A stretch of 64,000 nt of DNA, taken from NCBI RefSeq assembly GCF_036227485.1, contig NZ_CP109479.1:620001-684000 (forward strand), in the 5' to 3' direction. The position numbers and the translations under genes were made by a program. This document shows positions 45,781 through 54,576 of the stretch, one piece after another (the first letter of the stretch is position 1; each line of letters begins with the position of its first letter). The notes beneath the pieces were generated by a model. The model was not told where the DNA came from. It saw nothing but the letters and a program-made list of their open reading frames with translations, and searched no databases. Source of the DNA: Streptomyces sp. NBC_01451. Lineage in GTDB: Bacteria > Actinomycetota > Actinomycetes > Streptomycetales > Streptomycetaceae.

Positions 45781-46503
45781 CTACCGGGCCGCTTCCACCA
45801 ACGCGTCGAACAGGGCCTGCTGGGCCGGGTCCTCGTGCGCGGTGTCCTCGGGGTGCCACTGAACGGCAGCGAACCAGCCCCGGGTGTAAGGGAGTTCGAG
45901 CGCCTCGACCGTGCCGTCCGCCGCTGTCGCGGTGACCTCCAGGCCGGTGCCCGGGCGGTCGACGCGCTGGTGGTGGTAGCAGGACACCTCCGCCTTCTCG
46001 GCACCGATCACCCGTGCCAGCAGGGAGTCCTGACGGATCGTCACCGGCTGGACGACGTGCCGGTGTTCGCGGTCCGGTCCGCCCATGTCCTGGTGCAGGG
46101 TGCCACCCAGAGCGACGTTGACCACCTGGAGGCCGCGGCAGATCACGAGCAGCGGGACGCCCGACTCCAGTGTGCTGCGGGCGACCTGGAGGTCGAAGGT
46201 GTCCTGGAGGTCGTCGACGTCGTAGACCGTGTCGTGGGTGTCGGCGGCGCCGTAGCGGTGCGGGGCGAGGTCGCCGCCGCCGGGGAGCAGGACACCGTCG
46301 AAGCGGGCGAGGCGGGCGGCGACCTCGGTGTCGGCGCAGTCCGCGGGGTGGATCGTCGCCGGTTCACCGCCCGCCCGCCAGACGGCCTCGATCAGGGCGC
46401 GGGCGTTGACCTCGGCGGCGTGGCGCAGCGCGGACGTGGAGGCGGCGAAGCGGGCCGGGATCGCGATGAGCGGCCTCGATAGCCTCGTCGCCCGCGTCGT
46501 CAC
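45781..46503 (-). CDS. Gamma-glutamyl-gamma-aminobutyrate hydrolase-like (PuuD, class I GATase)
   Basis: 240 residues. Peptidase C26/PuuD family: PLIAIPARFAASTSALRHAA start, VLLPGGGDLAPHRYG, VPLLVICRGLQVVNVALGGTLHQD (nucleophile Cys in ICRG), and late AVQWHPEDTAHEDP (His-Glu of the triad). PuuD hydrolyses the gamma-glutamyl amide after oxidation of the amine side, releasing glutamate. GTG 46503 overlaps the stop of the aldehyde dehydrogenase (GTGA); upstream frame extension overlaps that gene and is not real. It is the last gene of a permease-dehydrogenase-hydrolase operon. Confidence 0.9.
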   Translation of the reverse strand: MTTRATRLSRPLIAIPARFAASTSALRHAAEVNARALIEAVWRAGGEPATIHPADCADTEVAARLARFDGVLLPGGGDLAPHRYGAADTHDTVYDVDDLQDTFDLQVARSTLESGVPLLVICRGLQVVNVALGGTLHQDMGGPDREHRHVVQPVTIRQDSLLARVIGAEKAEVSCYHHQRVDRPGTGLEVTATAADGTVEALELPYTRGWFAAVQWHPEDTAHEDPAQQALFDALVEAAR

Positions 46504-47990
46504 AGCTGGATCCAGGTGGTCTTGAGCTCGGTGTACTTCTCCAGGGCGTGCGCGGACTTGTCGCGGCCGTTGCCGGACTGCTTCATGCCGCCGAAGGGGA
46601 CGGTCAGGTCGCCCTCCTCGTAGCAGTTGACCCAGACCGTGCCTGCCTTCAGGGCCCGCGAGACCTGGTGGGCGGTGGTCAGGTCCGAGGTCCACAGACC
46701 GGCGGCGAGGCCGTACTCGGTGGCGTTGGCCAGCCGTACCGCCTCGTCCACGTCGTCGAAGGTGAGGACGGACAGGACGGGGCCGAAGATCTCCTCGCGG
46801 GCCAGGCGGCTGCCGGGCCCGACCCGGTCGAAGACGGTCGGTTCCAGATAGGTGCCGCCCGTGGTCTCCAGGACGCGGGTACCGCCCGTACGCAGCCGGG
46901 CGCCCTCCTCCCCGCCCGTGGCGATGTGGTCGAGTACGCGGCCCAGGTGGGCCTCCCCGACCAGTGCGCCCATCTCCGTGGCGGGGTCGAGGGGGTCACC
47001 GACGCGCAGTTCGCGTGCCCGGCGGACGATGGCCTCGGTGACCTGCTCGGCGACGGAGGAGTGGACCAGGAGCCGGGAGGGTGCGGTGCACATCTCGCCC
47101 TGGTTGAAGAAGATGCCCCAGGCGGCGGTGGCGGCGGCCTTCTCCAGGTCGGGGGCGTCGGGAAGGACGATGTTGGGCGACTTGCCGCCCAGCTCCAGCC
47201 AGACGCGCTTGAGGTTGGAGTCGGCCGCGTAGTGCAGGAAGTGGCGTCCGACGGCGGTGGAGCCGGTGAACGCCAGTACGTCGACGTCGGGGTGGAGTCC
47301 GAGTGCTCGTCCGGCACCCGGGCCGTCACCGGCGACGACGTTGAGGACGCCCGGCGGCAGCCCGGCCTCGGTGCCGAGCCTGCCGAGGTGGAGGGCGGAC
47401 AGCGGGGAGTTCTCCGAGGGCTTGAGGACGACCGTGCAACCGGCGGCGAGCGCCGGGGCGACCTTCCAACCGGCGAGCGTGAGCGGGAAGTTCCAGGGGA
47501 CGACCGCGCCGACGACGCCGGCCGGCTCGCGGGTGACGAGGGCGAGTGCGTCGGGCGCGGTGTGCGGGGACTCGTCGGTGAGTTTGTCGGCCAGCTGCCC
47601 GTACCAGCGGAAGGTGGTGATGGCGGCACGCAGTTCGATGTCGTGCGCGTCCGTGATCGGCTTGCCCATCTCCAGGGTCACCGTCAGGGCGAGCGACTCG
47701 CGCTGCTCTTCGAGGAGTTCGGCGAGCCGCAGCAGCACCCGGCCCCGTTCGGCGGGCGCGAGGCGCGGCCAGGGGCCGGTGTCGAAGGCCCGGCGGGCGG
47801 CGGCGACGGCGGCGTCCACCTCGGCGGGGCCGCCGTCGGCGACCTCGGTCAGCACCTGGCCGTCGCGCGGCGAGACGACGGCGAAGGTGGCACCGCCGCC
47901 GGGTTCGTCCCGGCCGTCGATGTGGTGTGCGCCGGGCACCACCGGCGCCTTGGCTCGGCGGAGCCACTCGTCGTGGGTGACAGGCGGCAT
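46500..47990 (-). CDS. Aldehyde dehydrogenase, PuuC-like
   Basis: 496 residues, full-length NAD(P)-dependent aldehyde dehydrogenase. Cofactor-site stretches are VVPWNFPLTLAGWKVAPALA and FTGSTAVGRHFL. The Glu region is LELGGKSPNIVLPDA, and the catalytic Cys is in FNQGEMCTAPSRLLV. FGPVLSVLTFDDVDEAVRLA is also standard. Between an amine permease and a PuuD-like hydrolase, its likely substrate is a gamma-glutamylamino aldehyde or related aldehyde. ATG 47990 with GGAGG at 5-nt spacing. Confidence 0.9.
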   Translation of the reverse strand: MPPVTHDEWLRRAKAPVVPGAHHIDGRDEPGGGATFAVVSPRDGQVLTEVADGGPAEVDAAVAAARRAFDTGPWPRLAPAERGRVLLRLAELLEEQRESLALTVTLEMGKPITDAHDIELRAAITTFRWYGQLADKLTDESPHTAPDALALVTREPAGVVGAVVPWNFPLTLAGWKVAPALAAGCTVVLKPSENSPLSALHLGRLGTEAGLPPGVLNVVAGDGPGAGRALGLHPDVDVLAFTGSTAVGRHFLHYAADSNLKRVWLELGGKSPNIVLPDAPDLEKAAATAAWGIFFNQGEMCTAPSRLLVHSSVAEQVTEAIVRRARELRVGDPLDPATEMGALVGEAHLGRVLDHIATGGEEGARLRTGGTRVLETTGGTYLEPTVFDRVGPGSRLAREEIFGPVLSVLTFDDVDEAVRLANATEYGLAAGLWTSDLTTAHQVSRALKAGTVWVNCYEEGDLTVPFGGMKQSGNGRDKSAHALEKYTELKTTWIQL

Positions 47991-48092
47991 GCGGGCCTCC
48001 AGAGACAGATGGATGTGCGGGGAATGGGCGAGGACACGGGTGAAGGCCCCCGGAGCGGCGGGTGCCGCTCCGGAGGCGGGCGCGCGGCCGGG

Positions 48093-49553
48093 TCAGGCGT
48101 CGCCGGCCGTCGCGCGGGGGCGGGTCAGCCGGGCGGTGACGAGACCGAGGGCCATGACGGCCGGGACGGTCAGCTCCAGCCACAGGGCGGTGTCGCTGTC
48201 GCCGCCGATGAGGGTGGTGAAGTTGTCGAGGATCAGCCAGACGGCGCCCGCGACGGCGACCGTGGCCAGGGCGGGCGCGATCAGCGTGTTCCAGAGCCGT
48301 GTGTCGAGGCGCTCGCGGCGGAAGAAGACGACCACGGACACCGAGGTCAGCAGGTACAGGAGCATCATCCCGAGGACGGCGACACCGCTGAACCAGGAGA
48401 AGAGCGTCAGCACGGGGTCCTTGCCGGTGAAGGCGAACGGCACCACCAGGACCACCGCGACGGCCGTCTGCACACACCCCGCCACCCAGGGCGAACGGCG
48501 GCTGTTGAGCGTGCAGAGGCGGCCGGGGAGCAGTCCGTCGCGGCCCAGTGAGAAGAGATAGCGGTTGGCCGAGTTGTGGAAGGTGAGGAGGCCGGCGAAG
48601 AGGGAGGTGGCCAGCAGGACCGGCAGGACGTCGTTGACCCAGTTGCCGAACTCGGCGGCGATCGGGGCGAAGACGAACGCCGTCGAGTCACCGCTCTCCA
48701 GCGCCTGGCCCGCCGCCGCGACGGCCTTCGAGGCGCCGTGTGCGGAGACCAGCATCCAGGACGTCAGGGCGAAGAAGCCGACGACCACGACGATCGCCAG
48801 ATAGGTGGCCCGCGGGACGGTCTTCTTCGGTTCGCGCGCCTCCTCGCCGTAGATCGCGGTGGCCTCGAAGCCGAACATGGACGCGAGGGCGAACATCACG
48901 GCCACGCCCGGCGCGCCCTGGGTCACCGCGCTCGGTGAGAAGGTCTCGGAGATCCCCAGACCTTCCGGGCCGCCGCCCTTGAAGAGCGTGACCAGGCTGA
49001 AGACCAGCAGGATGCTGAACTCCGCGAGGACGAAGACCGCGAGCAGTCTGGCGCCCATGTCGATGCCGGTGGCGCCGAGCAGTTGCACGAGGGCCATCGT
49101 GGCCAGCGACCACACCCACCACGGGAGGTCGAGTCCCGTGTGCGCGCTGACCAGTCCGTTGACGATGGCGCCGTACAGCCCGTACATGGCGGCCTGGATG
49201 GCGCAGTACGCGAAGAGCGCCACGCCCGCGCTGCCGGCGCCGGCGGTCCGCCCGAGGCCCTTGCCGATGTACGTGTAGAAGGCGCCCGCGTCGACGACGT
49301 GCCGGCCCATGGTGACGAAGCCGACGGCGAAGAGCAGGGTCACCACCCCGACGAGGACGTACGCGCCGGCCGTGCCGGGACCGTTGCCGATCGCCACGGA
49401 GATGGGGACCGACCCGGCGATGCCGGTGAGCGGCGCCTGGGCGGACAGGACGAGGAAGAGGATGCCCAGTACGCCGAGCGCGTTGGGCTTGAGCTTGCCT
49501 GCGGTGGATGCGTCCCGCGCGGTCTGCTCTGGGGAGACCGTCTGACTGTCCAC
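48093..49553 (-). CDS. APC superfamily amino acid/amine permease
   Basis: 486 residues, 12 predicted membrane helices. The first helix region LGVLGILFLVLSAQAPLTGI has the helix-break typical of APC proteins. LASMFGFEATAIYGEEAREPKKTVPRAT carries the 'GFE..A..GEE...P' signature, and FHNSANRYLFSLGRDGLLPG follows. Many relatives carry amino acids or amines. GTG 49553 has AGGTGA upstream at good spacing; GTG 49562 would sit on that site. It heads a three-gene operon with PuuC-like and PuuD-like enzymes; a palindromic operator lies 31 bp upstream. Confidence 0.9.
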   Translation of the reverse strand: MDSQTVSPEQTARDASTAGKLKPNALGVLGILFLVLSAQAPLTGIAGSVPISVAIGNGPGTAGAYVLVGVVTLLFAVGFVTMGRHVVDAGAFYTYIGKGLGRTAGAGSAGVALFAYCAIQAAMYGLYGAIVNGLVSAHTGLDLPWWVWSLATMALVQLLGATGIDMGARLLAVFVLAEFSILLVFSLVTLFKGGGPEGLGISETFSPSAVTQGAPGVAVMFALASMFGFEATAIYGEEAREPKKTVPRATYLAIVVVVGFFALTSWMLVSAHGASKAVAAAGQALESGDSTAFVFAPIAAEFGNWVNDVLPVLLATSLFAGLLTFHNSANRYLFSLGRDGLLPGRLCTLNSRRSPWVAGCVQTAVAVVLVVPFAFTGKDPVLTLFSWFSGVAVLGMMLLYLLTSVSVVVFFRRERLDTRLWNTLIAPALATVAVAGAVWLILDNFTTLIGGDSDTALWLELTVPAVMALGLVTARLTRPRATAGDA

Positions 49554-49583
49554 TCGGATCACCTGCCAGGGAAAGAGGGGTAA

Positions 49584-49601
49584 TCGTTTCAGGCCAAACG
49601 A
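49584..49601 (-). promoter_or_regulatory. Palindromic operator (TCGTTTGGCCTGAAACGA) before the permease operon
   Basis: Perfect 6-bp arms TCGTTT and AAACGA around a 6-bp centre, 31 bp upstream of the permease start and downstream of a TTGCCA/CACCAT promoter-like pair on the minus strand. The same motif recurs at 56198 and 56306. A half copy (CGTTTGGC) lies at 49629-49636. Confidence 0.65.
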
Positions 49602-49686
49602 GTTGCCTCATGGTGGGGTGGAACTATCCGTTTGGCAAGGGGTTCGGCGCGGAGATTCGGGCACCGACGGGATTTATTGCACGACC

Positions 49687-49743
49687 GTGATGCACGAAGG
49701 TGATGCGCGAAGGTGATCCATGACCGTGATCCACGGCCGTGAT
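49687..49743. repeat. 13-bp tandem repeat beginning GTGATSC, 4.4 copies
   Basis: Units are GTGATGCACGAAG, GTGATGCGCGAAG, GTGATCCATGACC, GTGATCCACGGCC and a partial GTGAT, in exact 13-bp register. It lies between the end of the TetR gene and the amine-permease promoter region. The palindrome CCGTGATCACGG at 50399-50410, before the same TetR gene, carries the same GTGATC core. Confidence 0.7.
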
Positions 49744-49757
49744 CGGCCCGAGACGGC

Positions 49758-50366
49758 TCAGGCCTCGCGGGAGCGGTCGGCGGCCAGGATACGAAGGACG
49801 TCGCGCAGCTCGTCGAGCGCGTCCTCGATGATCTCGCGCTCGCCGAACACGAGCTGGTGGAGGACCAGCCCCTCCAGCGTGGCGAAGACCATGCGGGACA
49901 GGCCCTCGCCGACCGGCCCCGGCAGCAGCTGGGAGAGCTCGCGCCGGGTGGCCTCGAAGTACTCGCCTTCGTACAGGGCCCGCAGGTGGGTGAGCAGCTC
50001 GGGCCTGCGGCGGGACTCCAGCAGCAGTTCGTACTGGAAGGCCTGGAGGTCGGGGCCGCTCTCCACCATCTCCGTCAGACCGGCCGAGAAGTCGGCCGCC
50101 CTGCCCGTACCGGTTTCGAGGTCGCTGCTGGTCAGGGAGGAGCGGATGGCGTGGGTGAGGGCTTCCTCGATCAGCGCGTCGCGCGAGCCGAAGTGGTGCA
50201 CGACGAGCCCGTGGGTGACCCCCGCCTCCTCGGCGACAGCCCGGTACGTGAGCTTGCGGAGCCCGCCGCGGGCCACCACACGTACGGCGGCGTTCAGCAG
50301 GGCCTCGCGGCCGGCTCCGTAGGTCACGCGCTTGCGGCGGCGGCGCGGGGCGGCGGGCTCGGTCAT
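49758..50366 (-). CDS. TetR/AcrR family transcriptional regulator
   Basis: 202 residues. N-terminal TetR helix-turn-helix (GREALLNAAVRVVARGGLRK, then YRAVAEEAGVTHGLVVHHFG, about 12-62) follows an Arg/Lys tail. The ligand domain has EMVESGPDLQAFQYELLLES. It is the last gene of the ring-cleavage operon (FAH-like, LigB-like, aldehyde dehydrogenase) and lies beside the divergent-in-function amine permease operon on the same strand, so it is a good candidate for binding CGTTTGGCYTSAAAC. ATG 50366. Confidence 0.87.
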   Translation of the reverse strand: MTEPAAPRRRRKRVTYGAGREALLNAAVRVVARGGLRKLTYRAVAEEAGVTHGLVVHHFGSRDALIEEALTHAIRSSLTSSDLETGTGRAADFSAGLTEMVESGPDLQAFQYELLLESRRRPELLTHLRALYEGEYFEATRRELSQLLPGPVGEGLSRMVFATLEGLVLHQLVFGEREIIEDALDELRDVLRILAADRSREA

Positions 50367-50410
50367 GCCCGCGACCCTACCCGTGGCCGTGACCCTGCCC
50401 GTGATCACGG

Positions 50411-51256
50411 TCAACGCCGTGGCGCCCGGATGCCGCGGAACTCCCAGTCGCCGCCGAGCGCGGTGGACAGGACCTCCTCGGACTCGGTGGGCTGCGCGCC
50501 GACGTCGGTGCGGATCGGGGCCGGTCCGGTGACGATGTGGTTGGTGAGCCGACCGAGCCCCTCGACCTCGACCTCGACGACGTCGCCGGGCCGGACGGGC
50601 CGGGAGTTGGCGGGCGTACCGGAGAGCAGTACGTCGCCCGGGTAGAGGGTGATGGTGCGGGCGATGTCGGCGACGAGGTAGTGCATGTCCCACTCCATCT
50701 CGTCCGTCGAACCGTCCTGCGCGATCTCCCCGTTGACGTACGTCCGCAGGTACTTGCCGTGGAAGTCCCAGTCGGTGACCAGGCCGGGGCCGAGCGGGCA
50801 GAGCGTGTCGGAGCCCTTGACGCGGAGCATCGAGCCGGCGTCGGTGTCACGGAAGTCGTGCAGTCCGTAGTCGTTGGCGACGGTGTACCCGGCGATGTAC
50901 TCCCCCGCCTCGGCCTGCGAGATGTTCCGCGCGGTCCTGCCGATGACGATGGCGACCTCACCCTCGTAGTTGAGCCACTTGCAGCCCTCCGGGCGGACGA
51001 CGGCGCCCCGGTGGGAGTTGAGGGAGGAGGTCGGCTTGTGGAAGTAGGTGGGCGTGGGGGTGAGCCGGATCTGGAACTCGTCGACGCGGCTGCGGTGGTT
51101 GAGGTGCACGGCGACGACCTTGGAAGGCACGACGGGAGGCAGGTGCCGTGCCTCCTCGGTCTTGACCCGGCGGCCGTCCCCGGCGACGAGTTCGTCACCG
51201 TCGACGGTGACCTGGACGGTGGCGCCGTCGAGGAGGATGCGGCGGTATTCGGGCAT
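50411..51256 (-). CDS. Fumarylacetoacetate hydrolase family protein (HpaG-like)
   Basis: 281 residues. FAH-fold signatures are LNSHRGAVVRPEGCKWLNYE-type start (RPEGCKWLNYEGEVAIVIGR with the metal Glu), GEYIAGYTVANDYGLHDFRD, and DVLLSGTPANSRPVRPGDVVEVEVEGLG. This branch includes the isomerase/decarboxylase (HpaG/HpcE) acting on 5-oxopent-3-ene-tricarboxylate or hydroxyheptadienedioate in homoprotocatechuate breakdown, and other meta-pathway hydratases/decarboxylases. The ATG is 1 nt after the upstream gene's stop. The reaction is inferred from the neighbours. Confidence 0.85.
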   Translation of the reverse strand: MPEYRRILLDGATVQVTVDGDELVAGDGRRVKTEEARHLPPVVPSKVVAVHLNHRSRVDEFQIRLTPTPTYFHKPTSSLNSHRGAVVRPEGCKWLNYEGEVAIVIGRTARNISQAEAGEYIAGYTVANDYGLHDFRDTDAGSMLRVKGSDTLCPLGPGLVTDWDFHGKYLRTYVNGEIAQDGSTDEMEWDMHYLVADIARTITLYPGDVLLSGTPANSRPVRPGDVVEVEVEGLGRLTNHIVTGPAPIRTDVGAQPTESEEVLSTALGGDWEFRGIRAPRR

Positions 51257-51257
51257 G

Positions 51258-52178
51258 TCAGCGCTCCTGTACGGGGGTTCGGGGGGCGGTCCAGCCGGCG
51301 GCGGGGCGGTCGAACCACAGGTGGACCTGGCCGGTGCCGACGGAGTTCTCGTACTCGCCGTACTGGCGGGCGGGTGCGGTGCAGGCCTGCTCGCCGAGGG
51401 CGCCGGCCAGCATCAGGTAGTGGAAGAACTTCGCCTCGGGTTTGTACTTCCAGAACTCCGGCATGGTGTCGAGGACCTTGTCGTGGCGGCCCTCCTTGAA
51501 CCAGGCGATGCGCTCCTCGTCGGCGGCGCGGGCCTCCGGCGTGAAGATGTGCGACGGGTCGCTGGCCTCGTGGTCGCGGATCTGGCGCAGCGGCCAGAAG
51601 GTGTGCGAGAGGGCACCGGAAGCGATGACGAGCACCCGGCGTCCCGGAGTGGCGGCGATACCGTCGGCGAGCGCCCGCCCCAGCCGCAGATGGTCCTCCA
51701 TGTCACCGGTCTGGCAGACCCCGATGGTCACCCACCGCTTGTCCGGCAGGCCCTCGCCGAGGAACTTCCACAGATTGATCGTGGCGTAGTACACCGGCAG
51801 GTGGTCGTCGTCGATCGGCGTGATCCAGGTGCCGTGCTTGTCGGCGAACTGGGCGATGTTGTGGGCGAGTTCCGGGTCCCCCGGATAGTCGTACGGCATC
51901 CGGCACATACCGCGCGGCAGTTCCTCGGAGGTGAAGAGGCCGGCCCTGCGGTGCTGGGCACCGACGACGAACTCCACGGTGGTCGCCCAGTGCGAGTCGA
52001 GGACGACGACCGTGTCGTACTCGCCCGCGGCGTCGTTGTCGAAGACGTCCTCGCGGAGCTGGTGCAGGCCGGTGACGAGGGTGATCTCCCTGCCCTCGTT
52101 CAGTTCCAGCCGGTCCGCCTCGGGCAGGACGATGGTGGGCACGTGGGCGAGCAGGCCCGCCCCGACGATCTCACCCAT
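51258..52178 (-). CDS. Class III extradiol ring-cleavage dioxygenase (HpaD/LigB-like)
   Basis: 306 residues. LigB-family Fe(II) enzyme: GLLAHVPTIVLPE carries the first metal His, VLDSHWATTVEFVVGA the second, and VIASGALSHTFWPLR the acid/base His region; a metal Glu lies in the SHIFTPEARAADEE area. Similarity is to 3,4-dihydroxyphenylacetate 2,3-dioxygenase-type enzymes that open catechols beside the hydroxyls. The start overlaps the aldehyde dehydrogenase stop by 8 nt. It supplies a semialdehyde for that dehydrogenase. Confidence 0.87.
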   Translation of the reverse strand: MGEIVGAGLLAHVPTIVLPEADRLELNEGREITLVTGLHQLREDVFDNDAAGEYDTVVVLDSHWATTVEFVVGAQHRRAGLFTSEELPRGMCRMPYDYPGDPELAHNIAQFADKHGTWITPIDDDHLPVYYATINLWKFLGEGLPDKRWVTIGVCQTGDMEDHLRLGRALADGIAATPGRRVLVIASGALSHTFWPLRQIRDHEASDPSHIFTPEARAADEERIAWFKEGRHDKVLDTMPEFWKYKPEAKFFHYLMLAGALGEQACTAPARQYGEYENSVGTGQVHLWFDRPAAGWTAPRTPVQER

Positions 52179-53637
52179 GGTTGTTCCATCCGTTCGGCGC
52201 GGTGACGGTGTTCTTGACGTCGCAGTAGAAGTCGAAGCTCCAGGTCCCGCCCTCGCGGCCGACCCCGGAGAGACGGGAGCCGCCGAAGGGCGCCTGGAGG
52301 TCGCGTACGAAGAAGCAGTTGACCCAGATCGTGCCCGCGACGAGCCGTGCGGTGACGCGTTCGGCGCGCTCGGGGTCGCCGGTGGCGAGGGTGGCCGCGA
52401 GCCCGAACCGGGTGTCGTTGGCCAGCCGGACGGCTTCGTCCTCGTCGGCGAAGGTCTGGAGGGTCAGGACCGGCCCGAAGACCTCTTCCTGGACGATCTC
52501 CGAGTCCTGGGCGACATCGGTGAGCAGGGTGGGCGCGTAGTACTGGCCGTCTCCGTCCGTGCGGTGCCCGCCGATCACCGCCCGTGCCCCGGCGGCGAGG
52601 GCCCGTTGCACGAACCCGTCGATCTTCTCCAGCTGACGGGGATGGATGTTCGGGCCCAGGTCGGTGGCTTCGTCGCGTGGGTCACCCTGCGTCAACCGCG
52701 TTGCTCTGTCGGTGAATCGCCGGATGAACTCGTCGGCGATCGACTCCTCGACGAGGATGCGGGTCGCGGCCAGACATACCTGCCCGGCGTTGTCGTACTG
52801 CTCCACGGCCAGGTCGACGGCCAGTTCGAGGTCGGCGTCGGCGAAGACCAACAGCGGTGATTTCCCGCCGAGTTCGAGGCTGAGCGGGGTGAGGTTCGCG
52901 GCGGCCGAGGCGGCGATGTGCCTGGCGGTGGGCACGGACCCGGTGAAGCTGATCCGCCGTACGTCCGGGTGCGAGGTGAGCGCGTCGCCGATCTCGGAGC
53001 CGTATCCCTGGACGACGTTCAGGACGCCGGCGGGCAGTCCCGCCTCGGCGGCGATGTCGGCCAGCAGGGAGGCGGTGAGCGGCGACCACTCGGCGGGCTT
53101 GAGGATCACCGTGTTGCCGGCGGCGAGCGCCGGGGCGACCTTCCAGGTGGCCAGCATCAGCGGCGCGTTCCACGGGGTGATCAGGACGCTCGGGCCCGCC
53201 GGGTCCCACGAGACGTGGTTCGTGTGGCCCCGGGTCTCGAAGTCCTCGTGGTCCAGCTTCAGCAACCAGTCGGCGAAGAAACGGAAGTTGTGCGCGACCC
53301 GGGGCATCACACCCCGGCGGTGCGAGCGGAGGAGGGCGCCGTTGTCGTTGGTCTCGACGATCGCCAGCTCCTCGATCCGCTTCTCGACACCGTCGGCGAT
53401 GGCGTGCAGGACGCGGGCCCGTCCGGTGCGCGAGGTCGCGGCCCAGGCGGGGAAGGCGGCCTTGGCGGCGGCGACGGCAGCGGCGGCCTCCGCGGGACCG
53501 CCGCGGGCGATCTCACCGAGGGCACGGCCGTCGATGGGCGAGGTGTCGGTGAAGGTGGTGGCGGACGCGACGCGTTCACCACCGATCCAGTGCCGGGTGT
53601 CGACACCGACTCCGGCGACAACAATCTTGTCAGGCAT
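52171..53637 (-). CDS. Aldehyde dehydrogenase, HpaE-like (hydroxymuconic semialdehyde type)
   Basis: 488 residues. LITPWNAPLMLATWKVAPAL and FTGSVPTARHIAASA (cofactor), LSLELGGKSPLLVFADADLE (Glu base), and DNAGQVCLAATRILVEE (catalytic Cys) are all intact. It resembles 5-carboxymethyl-2-hydroxymuconate semialdehyde dehydrogenase and sits directly before the LigB-like dioxygenase and FAH-like gene, the usual hpaE-hpaD-hpaG set. ATG 53637 with GGAG at 8-nt spacing. It differs clearly from the PuuC-like dehydrogenase at 46500. Confidence 0.88.
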   Translation of the reverse strand: MPDKIVVAGVGVDTRHWIGGERVASATTFTDTSPIDGRALGEIARGGPAEAAAAVAAAKAAFPAWAATSRTGRARVLHAIADGVEKRIEELAIVETNDNGALLRSHRRGVMPRVAHNFRFFADWLLKLDHEDFETRGHTNHVSWDPAGPSVLITPWNAPLMLATWKVAPALAAGNTVILKPAEWSPLTASLLADIAAEAGLPAGVLNVVQGYGSEIGDALTSHPDVRRISFTGSVPTARHIAASAAANLTPLSLELGGKSPLLVFADADLELAVDLAVEQYDNAGQVCLAATRILVEESIADEFIRRFTDRATRLTQGDPRDEATDLGPNIHPRQLEKIDGFVQRALAAGARAVIGGHRTDGDGQYYAPTLLTDVAQDSEIVQEEVFGPVLTLQTFADEDEAVRLANDTRFGLAATLATGDPERAERVTARLVAGTIWVNCFFVRDLQAPFGGSRLSGVGREGGTWSFDFYCDVKNTVTAPNGWNNHG

Positions 53638-53688
53638 AAGAACGGCTCCAATGAAGGGAAGTTGGGGTGATCAGCCTGCTTTGAGGGG

Positions 53689-53717
53689 GGCGGGGCTGCG
53701 ACATTCGCGGCTCCGCC
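53689..53717. other. GC-rich imperfect inverted repeat in the 126-bp gap before the hpaE-like gene
   Basis: GGCGGGGCTGCG (53689-53700) and CGCGGCTCCGCC (53706-53717) pair with two mismatched positions and a 5-nt loop. It could mark a weak terminator dividing the minus-strand run of genes into two operons. Confidence 0.3.
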
Positions 53718-53763
53718 GCGTGGGCGCGAACAACCACGGCGCACCCCGCACCCGCCCACTGCC

Positions 53764-54576
53764 TCACCCGGCAGACGCTCCGGACGTCCCCGACTCCAAC
53801 AACCGCCCGCCGTCCCAGACCACGCCGACCTGGCGGTAGTACGCGGCGATCGGCTCCCGGATCTCCAGCCGGGCCAACTCCTCCGTGGGCGCCGGGAACA
53901 ACTCCAGGTCCGCGTCCCCGACCCACGCCTGCCCGCCCTCGAACGAGGCGGCCCCGGACTCGATCAACTCGTCGAGAGCCAAGCCCTTTCCGCTCTCGAT
54001 GGACGGCAGCCACCGGTGATGGGCCATCGGGTGGCCGTTCACGAACCCGTTGGTGTCGGAAGGCTCCCGCAACGTCACCACCGCCTGAGCCAACCGCCGG
54101 TCGGCGGCGGCCAGCGTCGCGCCGAAGCGCGCCCCCGCCGCGATCCGGGGAGCGGGCCCGTACGGATGCGGACGCGTCTGATGAATCGACCCGAACTTCT
54201 TCGGATACCCCTGGTGCAGCCCGCGAGCGATCGCGAAGTCCTTGTCGACCCAGATGTAGACGCACCGCGAGTACGTCTCGCCCCGGTACTTGCAGCGGAC
54301 GACGGCGAACGCCTCCTTGTACTGCCCGCGCACGGGATCCAGCAGTTCGTCCCCCGACTCCGAGCACGACTGCCAGTCGGCCCAGATCAGGGCGACCGCA
54401 CCCGGCTCCTCGTCGGCCAACTCCAGTGGCTCGGGGAGCAGTTCACGCACCCGCGAGGGGTCCGTGCGGTACTCGACGGTCAGCAGGTCGCCCGAGTAGC
54501 GCCAGGGCGGCGAGGGGATGAGCGACGAGGCACCGCTCACCGTCTTGGGGTGGAAGAACCCACGGGGACCGGTCAC
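53764..54576 (-). CDS. Acetoacetate decarboxylase family protein
   Basis: 270 residues. LIPSPPWRYSGDLLTVEYRT start, LEPLELADEEPGAVALIWADW-like middle (LADEEPGAVALIWADWQSCS), and IARGLHQGYPKKFGSIHQTR, which carries the KK pair of the Schiff-base Lys region of acetoacetate decarboxylases. Relatives with altered pockets act as decarboxylases, aldolases or dehydratases on other beta-keto or pyruvyl acids. A meta-cleavage product is a plausible substrate here. GTG 54576 follows AAGGAG and overlaps the reductase stop (GTGA). Confidence 0.85.
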   Translation of the reverse strand: MTGPRGFFHPKTVSGASSLIPSPPWRYSGDLLTVEYRTDPSRVRELLPEPLELADEEPGAVALIWADWQSCSESGDELLDPVRGQYKEAFAVVRCKYRGETYSRCVYIWVDKDFAIARGLHQGYPKKFGSIHQTRPHPYGPAPRIAAGARFGATLAAADRRLAQAVVTLREPSDTNGFVNGHPMAHHRWLPSIESGKGLALDELIESGAASFEGGQAWVGDADLELFPAPTEELARLEIREPIAAYYRQVGVVWDGGRLLESGTSGASAG

